Shown in pieces: positions 1 to 8,705 of a DNA stretch of 64,000 nucleotides. Made by a program: the position numbers and the translations under genes. Below the pieces are notes generated by a model. It did not search any database. It had not been told where the DNA came from and saw only the letters and a list, made by a program, of their open reading frames with translations. How positions within the stretch are numbered: position 1 is the stretch's first letter; every line of letters begins with the position of its first letter. Source of the DNA: Thiomonas sp. X19 (GTDB lineage: Bacteria; Pseudomonadota; Gammaproteobacteria; Burkholderiales; Burkholderiaceae_C); the NCBI RefSeq assembly GCF_900089495.1, contig NZ_LT605203.1:1362796-1426795 (forward strand). The letters run 5' to 3'.

Positions 1-92
1 ACTACTCTTCAGGACGCGAAGGATTGCTTCAGCCCCACGTTGCTGCGCTTGAACTAGGCTTGCTCCATAACCCCCAACACTTGGAGACTTCA

Positions 93-1070
93 ATGTTCAA
101 AGCCTGGCTTTTGCGCAAGGAGGATGGCCGATTCAGCGCGACCTTGAGCACTGTGGACGAGCGTGAGCTGCCCGAAGGCGACGTGCTGCTGCAGGTGCAG
201 CATTCCACCCTCAACTACAAGGATGCGCTGGCGCTGACCGACAAGGCGCCGGTGGTGCGCAAATGGCCCATGGTGCCGGGCATTGATGGCGCGGGCGTGG
301 TGTTGCGCAGCAGCCATCCAGCCTGGAAGGCAGGAGACCGCTGGATTCTCAACGGCTTCGGCGTGGGCGAAACGCATTGGGGTTGCCTGGCCGAGCGCGC
401 AAGCTTGCGCGGCGACTGGCTGGTGCCGCTGCCGGGGCGGTTCGACACGCGACAGGCGATGATCATCGGCACCGCGGGCTACACCGCCATGTTGTGCGTC
501 CAGGCCATTGCTCGCCACGGCGTGCAAGCTGCCGATGGCGATGTGCTGGTGACTGGCGCCACCGGCGGGGTGGGCAGTGTCGCACTGGGCCTGCTGGCGC
601 AACGCGGCTATCGTGTGGTGGCCGCGACCGGCAAGCCTGCCGAGGCGGATTACCTGCGGGAGCTGGGCGCTGCCGACATCATCGACCGCGCCACCTTGAG
701 CGCACCGGGCAAGCCGCTGCAGAAAGAGCGCTGGGCTGCGGTGATCGACACCGCAGGCAGCCACATCCTGGCCAATGCCTGCGCCCAAACCCGCTGGGGC
801 GGCGTCGTGGCCGCCTGTGGTTTGGCACAGGGCATGGATTTCCCGACCAGCGTGGCGCCCTTCATCTTGCGCAACGTCACCCTGGCCGGCGTGGACAGCG
901 TGATGCAGCCGCTGGCTGCGCGCCGGGCGGCCTGGGACGCGCTGGCCGCGGAGATCGACCTTGCCCGGCTGGAGCGCATGGCGCACGATGTGCCGCTCGA
1001 TCAGGTGCTGCAGGCAGCTGCGAGCATCATGGCCGGGCAGTCGCGCGGCCGGGCGGTGGTGGGCCTCTGA
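93..1070 (+). CDS. acuI: Acrylyl-CoA reductase-like NADPH oxidoreductase (YhdH/AcuI family)
   Basis: A 325-residue zinc-independent medium-chain dehydrogenase of the YhdH/AcuI quinone-oxidoreductase group, which in characterised members reduces acrylyl-CoA to propionyl-CoA with NADPH in the cytoplasm. Visible are the N-terminal GroES-like part (motif NYKDALA near residue 45, then PGIDGAG) and a Rossmann nucleotide-binding motif VTGATGGVGS near residue 155. The start at 93 is preferred over an in-frame upstream ATG at 24 because GGAGAC lies a few bases before it and homology begins with MFKAWLL. The next gene is a propionyl-CoA synthetase on the same strand after about 235 bp, so a shared role in C3-CoA metabolism is plausible but inferred. 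Family assignment is firm, substrate is not. Confidence 0.8.
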   Translation: MFKAWLLRKEDGRFSATLSTVDERELPEGDVLLQVQHSTLNYKDALALTDKAPVVRKWPMVPGIDGAGVVLRSSHPAWKAGDRWILNGFGVGETHWGCLAERASLRGDWLVPLPGRFDTRQAMIIGTAGYTAMLCVQAIARHGVQAADGDVLVTGATGGVGSVALGLLAQRGYRVVAATGKPAEADYLRELGAADIIDRATLSAPGKPLQKERWAAVIDTAGSHILANACAQTRWGGVVAACGLAQGMDFPTSVAPFILRNVTLAGVDSVMQPLAARRAAWDALAAEIDLARLERMAHDVPLDQVLQAAASIMAGQSRGRAVVGL

Positions 1071-1305
1071 ACCGAGCGGCCGCCGCGTGCATCCAGCCGG
1101 CGCATCGATCCCACACATACGCTCCAGCTTTGGCCCACAGCCGTCCGCCCCGGGGGCATCGGGTCAGTGCTGCGTCAGTTCCGGCTCCTAACGTGCGCGG
1201 GCTTGCTGCACAGGGTCGAGGTTTTGGCGAACCTCGACACCACCGGCCAGCGAATCAGAGCGGTACCCCCTGCGGCCGCCATCACAACAGGACTGGAGAC
1301 AAAAC

Positions 1306-3198
1306 ATGCGCTACGCCGACTACTACCGTCGCTCGATCGAACAGCCCGAAGCCTTCTGGGCCGAGCAGGCCGGCTTGATCGATTGGCATCGGCCCTGGGA
1401 TCAAGTGCTCGACGCCAGCCGCAAGCCGTTTGCACGCTGGTTCCCGGGCGGGTTGACCAATCTCTGCCACAACGCGATCGACCGGCATCTGCCCAGGCGC
1501 GCCGAGCAGCCGGCCTTGATCTGGGAGTCCACCGAAGTCGACCAAAGCCGCATCTACACCTACGCCCAGTTGCATGCCGAGGTGCAGCGCATGGCGGCGG
1601 TGCTGCGCCGGCAAGGCGTCGAGCAGGGCGACAGGGTACTGATCTACATGCCGATGATTCCCGAGGCGGTCTTCGCCATGCTGGCCTGCGCTCGCCTGGG
1701 GGCGATTCATTCCGTGGTGTTCGGCGGCTTTGCCGCCATGAGCCTGGCCACGCGCATCGACGACGCCCAGCCCAAGGTCGTGGTCAGCAGCGATGCCGGC
1801 TCGCGTGCTGGACGCGTCATTCCCTACAAGCCGCTGCTGGACGAAGCCATGACACGCGCCGCGCACAAGCCTGGCACCGTCTTGATGGTGAACCGCGGGC
1901 TGCAACCCTACGAGCCCGTGGCCGGGCGCGACCTGGATTACGCCGCAGCATGCGCCGCGGTGGGCAGTGCACCCGTGCCCTGCACCTGGGTGGATGCGAC
2001 GCATCCGAGCTACATCCTCTACACCTCTGGCACCACCGGCAGGCCCAAAGGCGTGCAGCGCGACACCGGGGGCTATGCCGTGGCTCTGGCGGCTTCCATG
2101 CGCGATATCTTTCGCGCCGAGCCGGGGCAGACCTATTTCTGCACCAGCGATATCGGCTGGGTCGTCGGCCACAGTTACATCGTTTACGGGCCGCTGTTGC
2201 ACGGCATGACCACGCTGCTGTACGAGGGCACGCCGCTGCGCCCGGACGCCGGCAGCTTCTGGCAACTGGTCGAGCGCCATCGGGTGAGCGTGATGTTTTC
2301 CTCGCCAACCGCCATTCGCGTGCTCAAGAAGTTCGACACGGCCTTCATGCGTTGCAGCGATTTGTCGTCCCTGCAGCGCCTGTTCCTGGCGGGTGAACCG
2401 CTGGACGAACCCACGGCGGCCTGGGTCACGCAGGCATTGGGCAAGCCTGTGGTCGACAACTACTGGCAGACCGAAACCGGCTGGCCGATTCTCAGCATCG
2501 CCGGCGGCGTGGAAGAGCTTGCGCCCAAACCTGGCTCCCCCGGTGTCGCCATGCCGGGGTATGACGTCCAAATCCTGCACGACACCACAGGCGAGCCCGT
2601 TGCGCCCGGTGAGAAGGGGGTGGTCGCCATTGGCTGGCCCCTGCCGCCGGGCTGCATGCAAACCGTCTGGCGTGACGACGCCCGCTTCGTCGACACCTAT
2701 TGGTCGACCTTCCCGGGCAAACAGGTGTACTCCACCTTTGACTGGGGCGTGGCCGACGCGCGCGGCTACATCACCATTCTCGGGCGCACCGACGACGTCA
2801 TCAATGTGGCCGGCCACCGCCTCGGCACACGCGAAATCGAGGAGAGCATTTCCAGCCATCCGGCCGTGGCCGAGGTGGCCGTGGTCGGAGCCGCGGATGC
2901 GATCAAGGGTCAGGTGGCGATGGCTTTCGTCGTGCCGCGCGATGCCGGCAAAGTGGCCGACGCTGCAGCTTGCGCCAGCCTGGAGACCGGCATCATGCAG
3001 ACCGTGCAGGCGCAACTGGGCGCCCTGGCGCGCCCGGCTCGGGTCCGCTTCGTCGCCATGCTGCCCAAGACCCGATCCGGCAAATTGCTGCGCCGCTCCA
3101 TCCAGGCACTGTGCGAGCAACGCGACCCCGGCGATCTGACCACCTTGGAAGATCCGCTTGCCCTGGCGCAGATTCGTGAAGCAATTGCTCACCAATAG
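1306..3198 (+). CDS. prpE: Propionyl-CoA synthetase (acetyl-CoA synthetase family)
   Basis: A 630-residue ANL-superfamily AMP-forming acyl-CoA synthetase that would activate propionate (or another short acid) to its CoA thioester with ATP. It shows the PrpE-like N-terminus (MRYADYYRRSIEQPEAFW), the phosphate-binding loop YTSGTTGRPKGV near residue 240, the YWQTETGWP motif near residue 386 and the C-terminal PKTRSGKLLRR segment, whose lysine is the acetylation-controlled catalytic residue in this family. Length equals characterised PrpE. It stands alone upstream of the sox regulator, with no prpBCD genes nearby. Together with the preceding AcuI-like reductase it suggests entry of C3 acids into propionyl-CoA metabolism. 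Confidence 0.87.
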   Translation: MRYADYYRRSIEQPEAFWAEQAGLIDWHRPWDQVLDASRKPFARWFPGGLTNLCHNAIDRHLPRRAEQPALIWESTEVDQSRIYTYAQLHAEVQRMAAVLRRQGVEQGDRVLIYMPMIPEAVFAMLACARLGAIHSVVFGGFAAMSLATRIDDAQPKVVVSSDAGSRAGRVIPYKPLLDEAMTRAAHKPGTVLMVNRGLQPYEPVAGRDLDYAAACAAVGSAPVPCTWVDATHPSYILYTSGTTGRPKGVQRDTGGYAVALAASMRDIFRAEPGQTYFCTSDIGWVVGHSYIVYGPLLHGMTTLLYEGTPLRPDAGSFWQLVERHRVSVMFSSPTAIRVLKKFDTAFMRCSDLSSLQRLFLAGEPLDEPTAAWVTQALGKPVVDNYWQTETGWPILSIAGGVEELAPKPGSPGVAMPGYDVQILHDTTGEPVAPGEKGVVAIGWPLPPGCMQTVWRDDARFVDTYWSTFPGKQVYSTFDWGVADARGYITILGRTDDVINVAGHRLGTREIEESISSHPAVAEVAVVGAADAIKGQVAMAFVVPRDAGKVADAAACASLETGIMQTVQAQLGALARPARVRFVAMLPKTRSGKLLRRSIQALCEQRDPGDLTTLEDPLALAQIREAIAHQ

Positions 3199-3254
3199 CT
3201 AGGGAAACTCCTAGGCCGCCGATCTGGACGCAGAGGGCGGCTTCCCTACAATTC

Positions 3255-3274
3255 ATAAGTTCTTGCTTATAAGC
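3255..3274. promoter_or_regulatory. Palindromic operator candidate upstream of the sox regulator
   Basis: ATAAG-N6-CTTAT spans 3255-3270, and a second overlapping perfect palindrome GCTTATAAGC spans 3265-3274, about 10 bases before the regulator start codon. AT-rich inverted repeats of this kind are typical binding sites of ArsR-family repressors, and the gene that follows encodes one. Autoregulation and control of the sox genes is inferred from position and symmetry. Confidence 0.5.
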
Positions 3275-3284
3275 AAATTCATCA

Positions 3285-3677
3285 ATGCCCGCGATGCTCA
3301 ACACACTGCAATTGCTCGATTCAGCGGCAGCCGACCAAGTCGACGCCGAGCGCGTTTTCGTCTCCGCCGCCGAGTTGTTCGGTGTTCTGGCCACCCCTTT
3401 GCGCCTGCGCATCATCAATGCCATTTGCGACCAGGAAAAAAGTGTCGGCGACATCATGGAGGCGGTCAACTCCACCCAGCCCAACGTCTCCCAGCATCTC
3501 AAGGTGCTGTATCAGGCAGGCATCGTTGCCAAGCGGCGCGTGGGTAATCAGGTTTATTACCGGGTGCAAAGTGAGAAGGCGGTGCAGCTATGCCGCACGG
3601 TTTGCACCCAAATTGCCATCGAGCTGGACGATCCAGAGTCCGTTTCTCAATCAGAGCGCCTGGCTCGGCGCATTTAG
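3285..3677 (+). CDS. soxR: ArsR-family transcriptional regulator of the sox cluster
   Basis: A 130-residue winged-helix repressor of the ArsR/SmtB family. The helix-turn-helix lies around residues 53-75 (NSTQPNVSQHLKVL) and the wing follows (GNQVYYRV). Cysteines occur at 48, 103 and 107. SoxR regulators of sulfur oxidisers use a cysteine pair as a thiol/persulfide switch, so these are candidate sensing residues. The gene lies 23 bp before soxC in the same direction and directly after a palindromic operator, which fits autoregulated, substrate-released repression of the sox operon. It is unrelated to the MerR-type superoxide SoxR of enterobacteria. Family certain; the name rests on context. 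Confidence 0.8.
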   Translation: MPAMLNTLQLLDSAAADQVDAERVFVSAAELFGVLATPLRLRIINAICDQEKSVGDIMEAVNSTQPNVSQHLKVLYQAGIVAKRRVGNQVYYRVQSEKAVQLCRTVCTQIAIELDDPESVSQSERLARRI

Positions 3678-3700
3678 ATTTTCAACAAGCGAGGACGAGG

Positions 3701-5089
3701 ATGAGTGACTACAGCAAAAGGCTAGGCCGGTTGCGTCCTGCACCGGAAAACTTCCTGACTGCCGAGCAAATCGCGCAGGTCCAGGGCGGCCGACGCGATT
3801 TTTTGCGTCGGGCGTTGACGGCAGCCAGCGCCACCATGGTTGCCGGCGGGGCCGTGAACGCCTACGGTGCTACTGACGACAACCGCAAAGACTGGGTTGG
3901 CGACAAGGGCAGCAAGTTGATTTTGGACAAGCCCGAGTGGGGAACCACGTTGGGCAACGGTGTGGACGAGCCGCCTTATGGCTCGCCGTCGAAATACGAG
4001 GCCAATCTGGTGCGCCGCATCAGCCCGGGTCTGGCGGCCGTCACCCAGGCCAACGTGGCCTTCGCTCCGTTGCAGGGCATGTTCGGCATCGTCACCCCGG
4101 CCGGCTTGCACTTCAACCGCTCGCACCAGGGTTGGTATGACATCGATCCGGCCCAGTTCCGGCTGATGGTCATGGGCGAAAAGGACCTGGTGAAAAACCC
4201 CAAGGTCTACAGCGTCGGCGACATCATGCGCATGCAGCCGGTGTCGCGCTTCCACTTCATCGAGTGCGGCGCCAATTCCGCCATGGAGTGGGGCAATGTG
4301 GCCGTGCCCACGGTGCAGTACACCCACGGCATGGTGTCATGCAGCGAGTTCACCGGCGTGCCGCTGATCAAACTTCTGGACGATTGCGGCGCCGATCTCA
4401 AGGGCGTGCGCTTCATCATGGCCGAAGGTGCCGATGGCTCCCACGAAAACCGCACCATCCCCATGTCCCTGGTCATGTCGGGCGAAGTGCTGGTGGTTTA
4501 TGGCCAGAACGGCGAAATGCTGCGTCCTGAAAACGGCTATCCCCTGCGCCTGGTCGTCCCCGGCGTGGAAGGCGTATCGCAAATCAAGTACCTGCGCCGC
4601 ATCAAACTGGGAACCTCACCCTTCGCCACCAAAGACGAAGTCTTGGGCTACGTCGACCTCATGCCCGACGGCAAGCTGCGCCAATACACCTCCGTCATGG
4701 AAGTCAAGTCGGTGGTGACTTCGCCGTCCGGCGGGCAGGTATTGATGGATCGCGGCGTCTACAACGTCACCGGCCTGGCATGGTCGGGCCGCGGCAAGAT
4801 CAAACGCGTCGATGTGTCGTTCGACGGCGGCGTCAACTGGCAGCAGGCCCGACTCGAGGGGCCGATCCAGAACAAGGCGCTGACCCGTTTCAACATTCCC
4901 TGGGTGTGGAACGGCAAGGGAGCTTTCCTGCAAAGCCGCGCTGTCGACGAAACCGGCATGGTGCAGCCTACCTATCAGGAAATGCGCAAGATTCGTGGCA
5001 CGCGTTCGGTGTACCACAACAATTCCATCCAAACTTGGCAAGTTGAAGAAACTGGAGACGTTCGCAATGTCCAACTCGCGAATTCGTAA
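3701..5089 (+). CDS. soxC: Sulfane dehydrogenase subunit SoxC (molybdopterin)
   Basis: A 462-residue sulfite-oxidase-fold molybdoprotein. With the cytochrome SoxD it oxidises the SoxY-bound sulfane sulfur in the periplasm, allowing complete thiosulfate oxidation without sulfur globules. A twin-arginine signal (GRRDFLRRALTAAS, about residues 29-42) shows Tat export of the folded cofactor-loaded enzyme. The molybdenum-ligating cysteine lies in FIECGANS (Cys189), and a Mo-cofactor dimerisation domain fills the C-terminus. The start at 3701 follows GAGGACGAGG; an in-frame upstream ATG at 3590 lies inside soxR and is rejected. The 3' end overlaps soxD by 23 bases, implying translational coupling. 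Confidence 0.95.
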   Translation: MSDYSKRLGRLRPAPENFLTAEQIAQVQGGRRDFLRRALTAASATMVAGGAVNAYGATDDNRKDWVGDKGSKLILDKPEWGTTLGNGVDEPPYGSPSKYEANLVRRISPGLAAVTQANVAFAPLQGMFGIVTPAGLHFNRSHQGWYDIDPAQFRLMVMGEKDLVKNPKVYSVGDIMRMQPVSRFHFIECGANSAMEWGNVAVPTVQYTHGMVSCSEFTGVPLIKLLDDCGADLKGVRFIMAEGADGSHENRTIPMSLVMSGEVLVVYGQNGEMLRPENGYPLRLVVPGVEGVSQIKYLRRIKLGTSPFATKDEVLGYVDLMPDGKLRQYTSVMEVKSVVTSPSGGQVLMDRGVYNVTGLAWSGRGKIKRVDVSFDGGVNWQQARLEGPIQNKALTRFNIPWVWNGKGAFLQSRAVDETGMVQPTYQEMRKIRGTRSVYHNNSIQTWQVEETGDVRNVQLANS

Positions 5090-6143
5090 AGCCGCCCTCG
5101 CGGCAGCACTCGGGCTGGCTTTTTCGGCCGCATGGGGCGCCAACGCCGCAACTTCGCTGGGTCGTGCGGCAACCCCGGACGAGATCAAGGCGTGGAATAT
5201 CGACGTGCGCCCCGACTTTCAAGGGCTGCCTGCGGGACAGGGAACCGTTGCCGAAGGCACCAAGCTGTGGGAAGCCAAATGCGCTTCCTGCCATGGCGAC
5301 TTCGCAGATTCCAATGCCGTGTTCCCGCCCTTGGTGGGTGCATTTCAAGCCTCGAAGCAAGACATTGCCACGGGGCGCGTTGCCAAGTTGGCGAATGTGA
5401 CGGATGGCGGCGGCACCTCGCTCGAGAAACTCTCGACCCTGTCGACGCTGTTCGACTACATCCACCGCGCGATGCCGTGGAATGCGCCGCTGTCGCTGAG
5501 TTGGAATGAAACCTATTCCCTGGTCGCTTACCTGCTGAACTTGGCCAATGTCGTGCCCGCCAATTTCACGCTGACGCGTGACAACGTGCAGCAAGTGCAA
5601 AACATGCTGCCCAACCGCAACGGCATGACCTGGAACCACGGCATGTGGCCTGGCAAGGAAATCGGAAATGGGGGTATCCCGGATACCCATAATGTTGAAT
5701 GCATGAAAAACTGCAGCCCGAAGCCGAAGGTCGATTCCTTCATCCCTGCTTACGCCATGAATACTTGGGGTAACTTGGCTGATGAGACCCGCCCTTGGGG
5801 GCCGATCCGCGGTCAGGTCACCTTGTCACAGGCCGAGCTGAAAAAAGCTGCACTGCAAAAAGAATCAGCCGCAGTCGACCCCAACGCCAAGGTTGTCGCC
5901 TTGATCAAGGTCAATGGCTGCATTGCTTGCCACAGCTTTGGCGACAACAAGTTGGTCGGGCCTGGCTACAAGGAAATTGCCGGCAAATACGGTGGCAAGA
6001 CAGCGATGGTGGGCGAATTGACCACCCGCATCATGAAGGGCGGCTCAGGCATATGGGGCAGCATCCCAATGCCGCCGCAGAGTATCAGCGAGGCTGATGC
6101 CAAGATGATTGCAACTTGGGTTGTAGACGGAGCGAAGCAGTAA
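5067..6143 (+). CDS. soxD: SoxD diheme cytochrome c
   Basis: A 358-residue secreted c-type cytochrome that accepts electrons from SoxC in the sulfane dehydrogenase. A Sec signal peptide ends near ANAA at residue 28. Two heme-attachment motifs are seen, CASCH at residues 72-76 and CIACH near residue 284, matching the two-domain SoxD of complete Sox systems. A C-terminal methionine (IPMPPQ) is the likely axial ligand of the second heme. Translation starts inside the 3' end of soxC, preceded by GGAGACG. Its presence with soxC predicts oxidation of thiosulfate all the way to sulfate. Confidence 0.94.
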   Translation: MSNSRIRKAALAAALGLAFSAAWGANAATSLGRAATPDEIKAWNIDVRPDFQGLPAGQGTVAEGTKLWEAKCASCHGDFADSNAVFPPLVGAFQASKQDIATGRVAKLANVTDGGGTSLEKLSTLSTLFDYIHRAMPWNAPLSLSWNETYSLVAYLLNLANVVPANFTLTRDNVQQVQNMLPNRNGMTWNHGMWPGKEIGNGGIPDTHNVECMKNCSPKPKVDSFIPAYAMNTWGNLADETRPWGPIRGQVTLSQAELKKAALQKESAAVDPNAKVVALIKVNGCIACHSFGDNKLVGPGYKEIAGKYGGKTAMVGELTTRIMKGGSGIWGSIPMPPQSISEADAKMIATWVVDGAKQ

Positions 6144-6220
6144 GGCGTTAAGTCCTCGTGGTCCATCCATGAGGACAACTCTCACTACTTGCGCATTTTT
6201 ATAATTGAGGAGTTAGTCGT

Positions 6221-6694
6221 ATGAATCAATCTCGTCGTCAGGTCATGCAGCTTGGTGCTGGTGCGACCGTTGTGGGTCTGGCCGCTTCGGCCGGTCTTCT
6301 GCCCGTCACCGCCCAGGCGGCCGACGCTCCAGGCTGGGACCCCAAGTTGTTCGAAGCCAAGACTCTGGATGAAATCGCCAAGGTTCTCGGCACCACAGCC
6401 ACCGAAAGCACGGATGTGTCCATCGTCGGTCCGGACATTGCCGAAAACGGTGCTGTCGTGCCGGTCGGCATCAAGTCCACGGCCGCTGGCGTGAGCATGC
6501 TGGGCATCGTGGTGCAGAAAAACCCCACTGCGCTGGTCGCTACCTTCAGCACCAAGGATGGAGCCGAGCCGAACTTTGCCACCCGTATCAAGATGGCGCA
6601 GACCTCCCACGTCTATGCCGTGGCGAAGGCTGGTGACAAGCTGCTGTTCAGCAAGAAAGAAATCAAGGTCACGCTCGGCGGTTGCGGCGGCTGA
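6221..6694 (+). CDS. soxY: Sulfur-carrier protein SoxY
   Basis: A 157-residue periplasmic carrier that holds the sulfur substrate covalently during the Sox cycle. It has a Tat-type signal (NQSRRQVMQLGAGATVVG), consistent with export as a complex with SoxZ, and the hallmark C-terminal swinging arm GGCGG, whose Cys155 is the sulfur attachment site. It begins 77 bp after soxD and is followed by soxZ, the usual order. Confidence 0.96.
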   Translation: MNQSRRQVMQLGAGATVVGLAASAGLLPVTAQAADAPGWDPKLFEAKTLDEIAKVLGTTATESTDVSIVGPDIAENGAVVPVGIKSTAAGVSMLGIVVQKNPTALVATFSTKDGAEPNFATRIKMAQTSHVYAVAKAGDKLLFSKKEIKVTLGGCGG

Positions 6695-6740
6695 TCCCTT
6701 CTTTCCTACCTCGGTTATCTAGACTTTACTGGAGTTCAAT

Positions 6741-7052
6741 ATGCCAAATCCGATGCGCATGCGCGCTAACGTCGAAGGCGACGCAGTGGTTGTTCGCGTC
6801 CTGATGTCTCACCCCGAAGATACCGGCCTGATGAAGGCCCCGGACGGGAAAATCATCCCGGCCCATTTCATTCAATCCGTCATCTGCAAAAACAATGACA
6901 AGACCGTCCTGACTTGCGATTGGGGCACGGCCATTTCCAAGAATCCGTTCCTCGAATTCCGTTTCAAGGGTGGAAAATCGGGCGACAAGGTTTCAGTGAC
7001 GTGGCTGGACAACAAAGGCGAAACCCAGACCGACACCACCACGGTGTCCTGA
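6741..7052 (+). CDS. soxZ: Sulfur-oxidation partner SoxZ
   Basis: A 103-residue immunoglobulin-fold protein that forms the SoxYZ heterodimer. It has no signal peptide of its own, as is normal, because it is carried across the membrane with SoxY through the Tat system. The conserved N-terminal pattern (MRMRA, then HPEDTGLMK) and C-terminal Asp/Lys-rich strand fit the family and the length is standard. It lies 46 bp downstream of soxY. Confidence 0.95.
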   Translation: MPNPMRMRANVEGDAVVVRVLMSHPEDTGLMKAPDGKIIPAHFIQSVICKNNDKTVLTCDWGTAISKNPFLEFRFKGGKSGDKVSVTWLDNKGETQTDTTTVS

Positions 7053-7105
7053 AGTATCGAGCCTTCTTTTTGTTTGACGCAGTACCCACTGTTCGCGAGG
7101 AGACT

Positions 7106-7942
7106 ATGAGATCACGACTAAAAAAGATTGCGGCGCTGGCTGGGTTATCGCTTCCTGCCATGATGCTGATCGGGGCTTGCGCGACAACCGCGCAGGCGGA
7201 CTCCGTAACCCAGGAGGGGAATGCTTACCTCAAATTGATGAACGAAATGGGCGGTAACCCCGCCGACTTCAACATCGACGATGGCAAGAAGCTTTGGAGT
7301 GAAAAGCGTGGGCCCAAAAACGCCTCTCTCGAACAGTGCAATCTGGGCCTCGGCCCAGGCGTGGTGAAGGGTGCCTATGCCCAACTTCCGCGTTATTTCG
7401 CAGATACCGGCAAGGTGCAGGATCTGGAATCCCGTCTGGTCACTTGCATGGAAAGCCTCCAAGGTTTCAGTGCCAAGGAAGCTGACAAAGAGCCCTTCGC
7501 CAAGGAGGGGGGTAACGCATCCCCATTGGAAAACATCGCGATGTATGTGGCGCATGAGTCCGATGGCATGAAAGTGGCCATCCCGCAAAACGACGCCATG
7601 GAAAAACTCTCTTACGAGAATGGCAAGAAGCTGTTTTTCTACCGTGCGGGACCCTTCAGTTTCTCGTGCGCAGCCTGCCATGCCGAAAGTGGCAAGCGCA
7701 TCAAGATCTCCGCGCTTCCCAACCTGACGAACAAAGAAGCAGCCGTCTCCTACGCGACCTGGCCTGCCTACCCCAATTCTCAGGGCGTCGCCCGCACGCT
7801 TGAATGGCGCATGTTGGCTTGCGCACGCCAACAGCGCTGGCCCGCTCCCAAGTTCACGTCCAGCGCGGTGATCGACCTGATCACGTATATGGGGGTCAAC
7901 TCCAATGGCGCCACGCTCCACACGCCTTCGTTCAAGCGCTAA
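7106..7942 (+). CDS. soxA: SoxA, monoheme subunit of the SoxAX cytochrome
   Basis: A 278-residue c-type cytochrome. SoxAX joins thiosulfate oxidatively to the SoxY cysteine. Only one heme motif is present, CAACH at residues 188-192, with the active-site heme-ligand cysteine at residue 239 (MLACARQQRWP). The N-terminal half keeps two cysteines but no CxxCH, as in type II SoxAX. The signal peptide ends near AQA, but LIGAC at residues 21-25 could also be read as a lipobox. The start at 7106 follows GCGAGGAGA; the open frame extends further upstream inside soxZ, which is rejected. Confidence 0.94.
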   Translation: MRSRLKKIAALAGLSLPAMMLIGACATTAQADSVTQEGNAYLKLMNEMGGNPADFNIDDGKKLWSEKRGPKNASLEQCNLGLGPGVVKGAYAQLPRYFADTGKVQDLESRLVTCMESLQGFSAKEADKEPFAKEGGNASPLENIAMYVAHESDGMKVAIPQNDAMEKLSYENGKKLFFYRAGPFSFSCAACHAESGKRIKISALPNLTNKEAAVSYATWPAYPNSQGVARTLEWRMLACARQQRWPAPKFTSSAVIDLITYMGVNSNGATLHTPSFKR

Positions 7943-7955
7943 GAGAGGAGACAAC

Positions 7956-8612
7956 ATGAAAAAATCAGTTTTATTGGTCTTGACGGCGGCGGCCAGTGCT
8001 GCTGTGCTGAGCGGCTGTGCCGGCATGGACAAATCCGCATCGGCGGGCGCCAGCGGTGATCCTTTCGCGACGGCATCCTTCCAGAAAATCCTCAAAGACG
8101 ATTTCGTCAGCAAGGGACAAGCCAGCGTCGATCGCCTCAAGCAAACGAAGGCGCAGTACGAGTGCTCGAAGTACGACTACCTCGGCCAGCCGTTGCCGGA
8201 TGCGATTCGCAAAGAGATCGAGACGACCGCGCAGTCCAAGGTCGTCTACCCGAAGGACGGCCAATATCTGGGTGACTGGAAGGCTGGCCTCAAGATTGCC
8301 GAGGATGGCAAGGGGCTGCAGTGGAACGACAAACCCGGCACCCCCAACGGCGGCAACTGCCTGGCTTGCCACAAGATGATTGCGAACGATCCGTCTCAAG
8401 GCAATATCGGACCTGAGTTGTATCACTACGCCAAGTTGCGCGGCAACAGCGAAGCGATTTTGAAGTACACCTGGGCCCGCATCTATAACTCCGAAGCATT
8501 CAATGCATGTTCCTACATGCCGCCGTTTGGAGAGCATCACATCCTCACCGAGCAGCAGATGAAGGACGTGATGGCGCTGCTGATGGACCCTAACTCTCCG
8601 GTCAACAAGTAA
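7956..8612 (+). CDS. soxX: SoxX, monoheme subunit of the SoxAX cytochrome, probable lipoprotein
   Basis: A 218-residue c-type cytochrome forming the SoxAX complex with SoxA. The heme site is CLACH at residues 135-139 and the likely axial methionine is Met188 in YMPPFG. It has the long N-terminal half seen in some SoxX proteins, so it exceeds the short form of the family. The signal peptide carries a convincing lipobox LSGC (Cys21), which would tether it to a membrane face. It starts 13 bp after soxA behind AGAGAGGAG. An intrinsic terminator follows. Confidence 0.93.
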   Translation: MKKSVLLVLTAAASAAVLSGCAGMDKSASAGASGDPFATASFQKILKDDFVSKGQASVDRLKQTKAQYECSKYDYLGQPLPDAIRKEIETTAQSKVVYPKDGQYLGDWKAGLKIAEDGKGLQWNDKPGTPNGGNCLACHKMIANDPSQGNIGPELYHYAKLRGNSEAILKYTWARIYNSEAFNACSYMPPFGEHHILTEQQMKDVMALLMDPNSPVNK

Positions 8613-8650
8613 TCCCATCGTTTCCAGGCTGGTCGACAGCCGATCAGCCT

Positions 8651-8693
8651 AGGCCCGCCTATTGATTGCCGATTGGCGGGCTTTTTCTTTTTT
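8651..8693 (+). terminator. Intrinsic terminator between soxX and soxB
   Basis: A perfect 7-bp stem, GCCCGCC (8653-8659) with GGCGGGC (8675-8681), extendable by G-U and A-U pairs, is followed immediately by TTTTTCTTTTTT. The soxB ribosome site begins about 2 bases after the U tract, so termination here would separate soxCDYZAX from soxB unless RNA polymerase reads through. Confidence 0.8.
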
Positions 8694-8705
8694 CAAGGAC
8701 CCATC

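Noticed and set aside
1282..3195. Long open frame antisense to the propionyl-CoA synthetase
   Set aside because: High GC content keeps antisense frames open; the encoded composition shows no family and the plus-strand gene is fully conserved.
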